From SABY01 sp964612515 (GTDB lineage Bacteria; Bacteroidota; Bacteroidia; Bacteroidales; 4484-276), in assembly GCA_964612515.1 (NCBI GenBank), contig CAZTCX010000130.1:1-10533 (forward strand): a stretch of DNA of 10,533 bases. Reading direction: 5' to 3'. Positions 5,366-10,533 of the stretch are shown in pieces. How positions within the stretch are numbered: position 1 is the stretch's first letter; every line of letters begins with the position of its first letter. A program made the translations under genes and the position numbers. Below the pieces are notes generated by a model. The model was not told the origin of the DNA, did not search any database, and saw only the letters and a program-made list of their open reading frames with translations.

Positions 5366-8300
5366 ATGAATAAATTCTTATTTGCAGTCATTACTATTTG
5401 TTTAACAATTCCAGTACTGCTATTTTCACAAACAACGACCAACCGCGCAGCTTTAGAATCTTTTTCGGCTGAGAAGGAAGTCACTTTCACCAACGAAAAA
5501 AACAATGCCACCGAATATGCTTTGCGCAACAACATCCCGCTGATCATCGAAACTGGCAACACCTACATGGAGTTGATGCGGGTAGGCGCCGAGGGGCAAC
5601 TTTATTATTACACCACCTACAACGCAAATTCAGCCAAAACTACCTCCACCAATAAAGTTCATCCCGGTGCTGGTTATGGTTTTGCGCTGAATGGAGCCGG
5701 AATGACCGTACACGAATGGGATGCCGGTGCCGTGCGGGCAAGCCATCAGGAATTCAGTGGCCGTGTCACACAGATGGATGGTGCTATCTCCACCCATGAG
5801 CACAGTACACATGTGGCGGGCACAATGATAGCTTCGGGCGTGCAGAGCGCTGCGAAAGGTATGGCACCCGCCGCCCACCTTAATGCTTATGAATGGACTA
5901 ACGATGAATCGGAAATGGCCACCGCCGGAGCCAATGGCGCGCTGGTATCCAATCATTCTTACGGCTATGCCAACGGCTGGTCATGGAACGGCTGGAGCTG
6001 GGACTGGTATGGCGATGCTTCCATCAGCACCACCGAGGATTATAGCTTTGGATTTTACGATTCGCAGGCGCAAAGCTGGGATTATATTGCGCGCAACGCG
6101 CCTTATTACTTAATTGTAAAATCGGCTGGTAACGACCGCGGCGAAGGCCCGAATAATGGCGCTCATCCAAAAGATGGCCCTTATGATTGTATCGGCAATG
6201 CCGGTGTAGCCAAGAATATTCTCACTGTAGGCGCTGTGGACGATATTCCAAATGGCTATTCACAACCCAGCAACGTGGTGATGAGTTCTTTCAGCTCCTG
6301 GGGGCCAGCCGACGACGGACGCATAAAGCCCGACATCGTTGCCAACGGTGTTAATCTGTACTCTTCGGTTGATCTCACCAACAGCTCATATGATACATAT
6401 AGCGGCACTTCTATGTCGGGGCCATCCGCTGCCGGTTCGCTTATTCTGCTTCAGCAGCATTACAAGGCAATTCATGGCGCCGGCAACCTTATGAAAGCTG
6501 CCACGCTCAAAGCATTGGTGATACATACCGCCGACGAAGCAGGACCTAATCCGGGGCCAGACTATATGTTTGGCTGGGGATTGCTGAACACCTACAAAGC
6601 CGCCCAGAAAATTTCCGAAAGCAACACACTCGAAGTTATCAACGAATACAACCTCAACAATGGTGCGACTTTTACGCGAAGTTTGCAGGCTTCAGGCGAT
6701 GGCCCGCTGATGGTAACCATCGTTTGGACGGATTTGCCTGGTACACCTGTAGCTCCGCAGCTCGATCCCCCAAATCCAATGATCGTCAACAACCTCGATT
6801 TGCGTGTAACACGCGGCAGCTCCACCTGGTATCCCTGGAAACTCAATCCTAACAACCCTTCGGCTGCAGCCACACGCTCCGGAAAAAATAATGTGGATAA
6901 TGTAGAACACCTTGTGATCGATAATCCCATTGCCGGACAGTTCTACACTGTAGTTGTGGATCATACTGGCGCGTTGAGTGGTGGCTCACAGGCCTACTCA
7001 ATGATAGTTAGTGGCATCATGCAGCAACCAACTGCTCCGCCGGTTGTTGATTTTTATACAGCTAACACTACCGTTTTTACTGGTGCGGATGTGCAATTTA
7101 CAGATCTTTCGACCCAATTCCCTACCACCTGGAGCTGGACTTTTGAAGGTGCAGTTCCGGCCACCTCTTCACAACGCAATCCTGTCGTGGTTTTTAACAC
7201 ACCGGGAACCTACAACGTATCATTAACGGCGTCCAACGCATTGGGCTCCGGCACCAAAACAAAAACAGACTACATAACCGTGGAGGTGATGCCGATAAGT
7301 TACTGCACTTCGGCTGGAGGCACTTACACTTATGAATGGATCAGTGAAACCCAGTTCAACGATTTCAGTAATCCATCAGGAGCCGCGGGCTACACTGACT
7401 TTACCAATTTGGTGCTGGATTGGGAACCGGGGGAAACGATCAACTTTACGCTAACACCTGCGTTTGGCACGGCGTGGACCTACACCGAGTTCTGGCGTAT
7501 CTGGATAGATTACAATAAGGATGGCGATTTTGATGATGCCGGAGAGTTGGTATTTACTTCCGCGGGGAGCAGTCAGGCTGTTTCGGGGTCTTTTGTTGTT
7601 CCTTCCACAGCCACCGGCACCACCCGCATGCGTGTATCCATGAAATATAACGGAATGCCAACTTCCTGCGAAAACTTCAGTTTTGGAGAAGTAGAAGACT
7701 ACACGGTTCGTTTGAATACGCCGCTTTCCATTAACATAGATTTACCAGAAGGATGGAGTGGTTTCTCGCTGCCTTTTGAACCGAACCAAACCACAATCAG
7801 TGATATTTTTGGTGCTTCCGCAAATGATATTATCATTTTACAAAACTATAGCTCAGTTTATTGGCCTGCCATGCAGATCAATACTTTTGCAGGATGGGAG
7901 GCTACCACTGCCGGTCAGTTGAAGATGAATCAATCGCGTCAACTCACGGTGCCAGGAACGGCAGCATCGCGCACATTGACTTTTGCCGCAGGATGGAATT
8001 ATCTGCCCGTAACGAGTATGTGCAACGTCAACATTAACGAGCTGGTGGCGCCGGTTATCAGTAAAGTAGTAATTGTAAAGGGCATCGGCGACGTTTCGGT
8101 TTTCTGGCCGGATGCTTCGGTTTATAGTCTGCAGGCGCTACAACCAGGCAAGGCTTATTTTGCTTATTTTAATGCAGCGGCTACAATTACTTTCCCCGAA
8201 TGTTCCGGCAAATCTTTTAAAACCCAAAACCTCAATCCTGTTATTCCGCAGAGGTGGCCAATCGTATCACCAACGGCCGTTTCACACATTATCCGTGTTG

Positions 8301-8854
8301 ATGCTTCTGCTATTGATGGTCTGGAACCAGGTGATATTTTAGGAGCCTTCACTACCACTGGCGAATGTGCGGGAGCTGTAACGCTTACCGGCGGCGCTGA
8401 TGCACTGGTGCTTTGGGGCGACGACGCTGCTGCATCCGCTAAAGAAGGATTTGCCGCGGATGAAACGATCACCTTCCGGCATTATGCTGCTGCTACAGGC
8501 CAGGAGCAAACGTGCGATGTTGTTTTTGATGAAAAGTTTCCACAGCAATTTCCGCAATTCATTGCCAATGGAATGTCGGCTATCAAAGCCATCGATACCT
8601 TCACAGGCATAAACAATTATAAAACTGACGCTATCAGCATCAGCCCCAATCCTTCCTCCGGCATTTTTTACATTCAAAATATGAATGGAAACGAAACTGT
8701 GGAAGTGAGCCGGTTGGATGGTGCCGCTGTGACTACTTTACAGCCAAACGCCACAAGCTACAAACTCGACTTATCGCGGCAAGCGGCAGGTGTTTATTTA
8801 TTAAAAGTCATTTCAGAAGAGCGTATTTTTACGACAAAAATCATCATCAGATAA
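5366..8854 (+). CDS. Secreted subtilisin-like (S8) protease with KP-43-like beta, PKD and GEVED domains, GW repeats and T9SS sorting domain
   Basis: A 1162-residue secreted protein. The frame is open from 5324, but the ATG at 5366 gives a clean signal peptide (MNKFLFAVITICLTIPVLLFSQ) and is chosen. After a short pro-region, the S8 catalytic domain carries Asp119 (HEWDAG), His146 (HSTHVAGTM, with Ser where HGTH is usual), oxyanion Asn256 (SAGND) and Ser349 (SGTSMSGPS). Residues ~425-555 resemble the beta domain of KP-43-type proteases (VTIVWTDLPG, VNNLDLRV, NNVDNVEHLVI). Then follow a PKD domain (560-640), a GEVED domain (646-783, ending GEVEDYTV), two ~70-residue GW repeats (793-864 and 871-945), a beta-rich module (956-1077) and a C-terminal T9SS type A sorting domain (~1088-1162, SPNPSSGIF ... 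AGVYLLKV ... KIIIR). The sorting domain implies export across the outer membrane and surface anchoring or release. Protein degradation is the likely role; the substrate is unknown. Followed 20 nt later by a gene for a related modular protein. Confidence 0.93.
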   Translation: MNKFLFAVITICLTIPVLLFSQTTTNRAALESFSAEKEVTFTNEKNNATEYALRNNIPLIIETGNTYMELMRVGAEGQLYYYTTYNANSAKTTSTNKVHPGAGYGFALNGAGMTVHEWDAGAVRASHQEFSGRVTQMDGAISTHEHSTHVAGTMIASGVQSAAKGMAPAAHLNAYEWTNDESEMATAGANGALVSNHSYGYANGWSWNGWSWDWYGDASISTTEDYSFGFYDSQAQSWDYIARNAPYYLIVKSAGNDRGEGPNNGAHPKDGPYDCIGNAGVAKNILTVGAVDDIPNGYSQPSNVVMSSFSSWGPADDGRIKPDIVANGVNLYSSVDLTNSSYDTYSGTSMSGPSAAGSLILLQQHYKAIHGAGNLMKAATLKALVIHTADEAGPNPGPDYMFGWGLLNTYKAAQKISESNTLEVINEYNLNNGATFTRSLQASGDGPLMVTIVWTDLPGTPVAPQLDPPNPMIVNNLDLRVTRGSSTWYPWKLNPNNPSAAATRSGKNNVDNVEHLVIDNPIAGQFYTVVVDHTGALSGGSQAYSMIVSGIMQQPTAPPVVDFYTANTTVFTGADVQFTDLSTQFPTTWSWTFEGAVPATSSQRNPVVVFNTPGTYNVSLTASNALGSGTKTKTDYITVEVMPISYCTSAGGTYTYEWISETQFNDFSNPSGAAGYTDFTNLVLDWEPGETINFTLTPAFGTAWTYTEFWRIWIDYNKDGDFDDAGELVFTSAGSSQAVSGSFVVPSTATGTTRMRVSMKYNGMPTSCENFSFGEVEDYTVRLNTPLSINIDLPEGWSGFSLPFEPNQTTISDIFGASANDIIILQNYSSVYWPAMQINTFAGWEATTAGQLKMNQSRQLTVPGTAASRTLTFAAGWNYLPVTSMCNVNINELVAPVISKVVIVKGIGDVSVFWPDASVYSLQALQPGKAYFAYFNAAATITFPECSGKSFKTQNLNPVIPQRWPIVSPTAVSHIIRVDASAIDGLEPGDILGAFTTTGECAGAVTLTGGADALVLWGDDAAASAKEGFAADETITFRHYAAATGQEQTCDVVFDEKFPQQFPQFIANGMSAIKAIDTFTGINNYKTDAISISPNPSSGIFYIQNMNGNETVEVSRLDGAAVTTLQPNATSYKLDLSRQAAGVYLLKVISEERIFTTKIIIR
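7742..8200 (+). repeat. Two tandem coding copies of a ~70-residue GW repeat (subtilase)
   Basis: Protein-level repeat within the subtilase. Copy 1 (residues 793-864) begins LPEGWSGFSLP and has VYWP at 831-834. Copy 2 (871-945) begins LTFAAGWNYLPV and has VFWP at 912-915 and PGKAYFAYFNAAATITF near its end. GW and the aromatic-WP element are about 35 residues apart in both. The copies are diverged at DNA level. I know similar segments in secreted Bacteroidota proteins but cannot name a domain. Confidence 0.65.
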
Positions 8855-8874
8855 AAATATAAATTTGAGTAGCT

Positions 8875-10113
8875 ATGAAAAATCGATCTTTCTTAGGCAA
8901 TGGCGTGCTTATCGGCCTGTTGCTATTGGTACTTTCAGTCGGCGGACAAACGATGGTACCGGAAGCCGCCTCCGGGTCGTCGCTAACGCGCGGAGTTGAA
9001 GCCGATTTTTATGCCGATAAAACCTCGGTAATGAAAGGCGACGTCGTGAAGTTTTACAACTTGTCCACGGGAGATCCTACCTATTATCAATGGAGTATCC
9101 CGGGTGCCACACCCCGTTTGTCATATAGCTGCGAGCCTCGTGTGCAATATCATACCGGGGGCGTTTACGACGTTACGCTTGTCATCTCCAATTTACACAG
9201 TCGCGATACACTCATCAAACACAATTATATCACTGTAACCGATCCACAGGCGGGACTACCACCGGGATGGGCATATCCACAAACTATCACTCAGCATGCC
9301 ATTGCGCTACCTCTGGTTGCTAATCCGCGCATGCTCGAAATCCCAATCGACTCCGGTGATTATATCGGCGTTTTTTATAAAGATGGCAATGGAATTTTGA
9401 AATGTGGCGGCGCCACGTGCTGGAACGGCACAGAATCCACTGCAATAGTTGCCCAGGGCGATCATCCGATGACGCCCACAAAGGATGGGTTTGCGGTGGG
9501 CGAGGTTTTTACCTGGAAGATTTATTCCCAACAAAGGCAAGAAGAACACATCGCTAAGGCGCAATATGATCAGATTTTGCCAATGAAGCAATTTTTTGTA
9601 CCCAATGGCTTATCAGCCGTCCTCGATTTATATTCCGGCGTAACCTACAATCTGAGTCTGCCGGCAGGTTGGAGTGCCATCTCCAGTCCCGTGATGCCTT
9701 GGCACGAACAAATGGCAGAATTTCTGGCGCCGGTAATCGATCAGATAGTGTGGCTATCGGACGGAACTAATGTGTATGCTCCCGAATACAACCTCACATC
9801 ACTTATTGCATGGGAGCCGAAAGCTTATGTTATAAAAATGAACGCCGCAGCGACTCTCCCTGTCAAAGGCGACCTCATCGAGACGCCGGCAGTGGCTATA
9901 ACTCCGGGCTGGAACCTTGTGCCGGTACCGGTGACCCAACCGGTGGCTGTAACTACCTTGTTGCAGCAGCATCCGGGTAAAATCACGATAATACGGGAAG
10001 TGGCCGACCTGAAGATGTGCTGGCCCGCGCAAAACATCAACACGCTTACACAGCTATTGCCCGGCAAAGGCTACCGGATTTTTGCCACGCAAGCATTTAC
10101 AATGAATTTTTAA
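8875..10113 (+). CDS. Secreted PKD-domain protein with GW repeats, no recognisable sorting domain
   Basis: A 412-residue protein with a signal peptide (residues 1-25, hydrophobic core VLIGLLLLVLSV, then GGQ). A PKD-like domain (42-123) starts ADFYADKTSVMKGDVVKF and shows YYQWSIPGATP and GGVYDVTLVISN, close to the PKD domain of the upstream protease. Residues ~128-252 are a beta-rich module shared with that protease (GDYIGVF, KDGFAVGEVFTWKIY, FFVPNGLSAV). Residues 260-332 and 341-412 are two GW repeats (LPAGWSAISSP; TPGWNLVPVPV ... CWPAQNINT ... LPGKGYRIF). The protein stops right at the end of the second repeat, so the T9SS sorting domain expected on such proteins is missing. No catalytic motif is visible; a binding or accessory role beside the protease is inference. 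It lies 20 nt after the protease gene, so is probably co-transcribed. A TAAATTTG box (8860-8867) would start transcripts almost at the ATG and is probably fortuitous. Confidence 0.82.
   Translation: MKNRSFLGNGVLIGLLLLVLSVGGQTMVPEAASGSSLTRGVEADFYADKTSVMKGDVVKFYNLSTGDPTYYQWSIPGATPRLSYSCEPRVQYHTGGVYDVTLVISNLHSRDTLIKHNYITVTDPQAGLPPGWAYPQTITQHAIALPLVANPRMLEIPIDSGDYIGVFYKDGNGILKCGGATCWNGTESTAIVAQGDHPMTPTKDGFAVGEVFTWKIYSQQRQEEHIAKAQYDQILPMKQFFVPNGLSAVLDLYSGVTYNLSLPAGWSAISSPVMPWHEQMAEFLAPVIDQIVWLSDGTNVYAPEYNLTSLIAWEPKAYVIKMNAAATLPVKGDLIETPAVAITPGWNLVPVPVTQPVAVTTLLQQHPGKITIIREVADLKMCWPAQNINTLTQLLPGKGYRIFATQAFTMNF
9652..10110 (+). repeat. Two tandem coding copies of the GW repeat (accessory secreted protein)
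   Basis: Copy 1 covers residues 260-332 (LPAGWSAISSPVMP ... NVYAP ... KAYVIKMNAAATLPVKG). Copy 2 covers 341-412 (ITPGWNLVPVPV ... MCWP ... PGKGYRIFATQAF). They align with the two copies in the upstream protease: GW at the front, an aromatic/Pro element about 35 residues later, and PGK.Y or K.Y.IKM near the end. Confidence 0.62.
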
Positions 10114-10140
10114 AAACTTTCGTAATAACAACAGAAAATG

Positions 10141-10180
10141 AACCCCGACAGGATTTGGATCTTTTCGGGGTTTGTTTTTT
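10141..10180 (+). terminator. Intrinsic terminator ending the protease/PKD-protein unit
   Basis: AACCCCGA (10141-10148) pairs perfectly with TCGGGGTT (10165-10172), with a 16-nt loop, and is followed by TGTTTTTT. It starts 27 nt after the stop codon. A third arm, AACCCCGA, recurs at 10183-10190 and could compete for the middle arm. Confidence 0.75.
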
Positions 10181-10200
10181 ACAACCCCGAAGAACACTTG

Positions 10201-10219
10201 CCCTGAGTTTGTCGAAGGG
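10201..10219. repeat. REP-like short imperfect palindrome
   Basis: CCCTGAGTTTGTCGAAGGG has CCCT/AGGG outer arms and an inner GA/TC pair with a GA bulge. It closely resembles the CCCTGAGCTTGTCGAAGGG-type palindrome that I know as a dispersed intergenic element in many bacterial genomes. One copy only is visible here, so its repeat nature rests on that resemblance. Confidence 0.5.
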
Positions 10220-10252
10220 AAAAACGGAAACATTTTATAACCGATAACTTAT

Positions 10253-10263
10253 CCCCCCCCCCC
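10253..10263 (+). repeat. Homopolymeric C tract (11 nt)
   Basis: Eleven consecutive C in an AT-rich intergenic region, 20 nt upstream of the candidate -33 TTG of the next gene and about 100 nt before its ATG. Such tracts are prone to slippage in replication and also to sequencing and assembly length errors. Confidence 0.9.
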
Positions 10264-10282
10264 GATATCTGCTTGCGATAGG

Positions 10283-10309
10283 TTGTTTTCTAATATTTCT
10301 TTATCTTTA
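10283..10309 (+). promoter_or_regulatory. Candidate promoter for the last (partial) gene
   Basis: TATCTTTA (10302-10309) is one base off TAnnTTTG and is followed by GCACC. TTG lies at 10283-10285, 16 nt upstream, slightly closer than usual. The leader would be about 45 nt, with AGGAAG (10353-10358) as a Shine-Dalgarno-like sequence just before the ATG at 10361. Confidence 0.4.
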
Positions 10310-10360
10310 GCACCTCGAAACAAATCCATTTTTTATTTTATAAATCAAAAACAGGAAGTC

Positions 10361-10533
10361 ATGAAAAAACTTATTCTCTCCACAGTTTTCACGGTTTTTG
10401 TTTTTATGCTGTCAGCGCAAAAACAGCAACTGAAACCCAACCTTAAATTTGAAAAGCCAATTGAGGCTTTTCAAAAAAGCAATATGAACGAAAACAAGCT
10501 ATTGGCTGGCGAACCTACACCCGCGGTACCTTC
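10361..10533 (+). CDS. Secreted protein of unknown function, N-terminal part (cut by window edge)
   Basis: Fifty-seven codons are visible before the window ends, starting MKKLILSTVFTVFVFMLSAQ, a typical signal peptide with likely cleavage after SAQ. The following stretch KQQLKPNLKFEKPIEAFQKS and NMNENKLLAGEPTPAVP is polar and shows no motif I recognise. A purine-rich AGGAAG sits 2 nt before the ATG. By position it may be a further member of the secreted-protein cluster, but it has its own candidate promoter and follows a terminator, so it is probably a separate unit. Confidence 0.75.
   Translation, partial: MKKLILSTVFTVFVFMLSAQKQQLKPNLKFEKPIEAFQKSNMNENKLLAGEPTPAVP

Noticed and set aside
8164..8677. 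Overlapping minus-strand open frames inside the subtilase gene
   Set aside because: Ala/Ser-rich mirror translations of a well-supported secreted protein; no domain and no promoter.
8860..8867. TAAATTTG as an internal promoter for the PKD protein gene
   Set aside because: No upstream TTG at suitable distance and only 7 nt to the ATG; the 20-nt gap is more consistent with co-transcription.
10017..10247. 76-codon plus-strand frame after the PKD protein, tested as a frameshifted T9SS sorting domain
   Set aside because: The translation has no sorting-domain features; it runs through the terminator and the REP-like palindrome (the ALSLSKG stretch comes from that palindrome).

Overview
The window looks like chromosomal DNA of a member of the Bacteroidota, most likely a Bacteroidales-type anaerobe or environmental relative. 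The evidence is: several promoter-like TAnnTTTG (-7) elements, a short-form AMP nucleosidase, a delta subunit of the Bacteroidota type, a stand-alone HsdR-N nuclease-fold protein, a SirB1-like protein, and a secreted protease ending in a type IX secretion (T9SS type A) sorting domain. The host assignment is inferred from family content; no rRNA or other marker is present.

Positions 1-5324 hold conserved housekeeping-type genes. A 5'-truncated gpmI (minus) diverges from a PP1-like metallophosphatase (plus). Next comes a pair of minus-strand genes 14 nt apart, amn (AMP nucleosidase) followed by holA (DNA polymerase III delta). A face-to-face pair of hairpin/T-tract terminators separates holA from the phosphatase. 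amn diverges from a small PD-(D/E)XK (HsdR-N type) protein across about 60 nt that carry two mirror-image TACTTTTG boxes. The nuclease-fold gene converges on a sirB1-like gene, and their stop codons overlap. The sirB1-like gene in turn diverges from a Bax-like glucosaminidase lipoprotein gene.

Positions 5366-10113 hold two large same-strand genes for secreted proteins, 20 nt apart, probably one transcription unit. The first is a 1162-residue subtilase with a signal peptide, a complete Asp/His/Asn/Ser catalytic set, a KP-43-like beta domain, a PKD domain, a GEVED domain, two ~70-residue 'GW' repeats, a further beta-rich module and a T9SS sorting domain. The second is a 412-residue signal-peptide protein built from the same parts (PKD, beta-rich module, two GW repeats) in a different order, with no protease and no recognisable sorting domain. 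A strong terminator follows.

Positions 10114-10360 are intergenic: a terminator with a third copy of its stem arm, a REP-like palindrome, an 11-nt poly-C tract and a candidate promoter. They precede a third signal-peptide gene that runs off the window. I see no CRISPR array, tRNA, rRNA, insertion sequence or defence island. The most interesting material is the reshuffled secreted-protein pair and the repeat-rich intergenic region after it.
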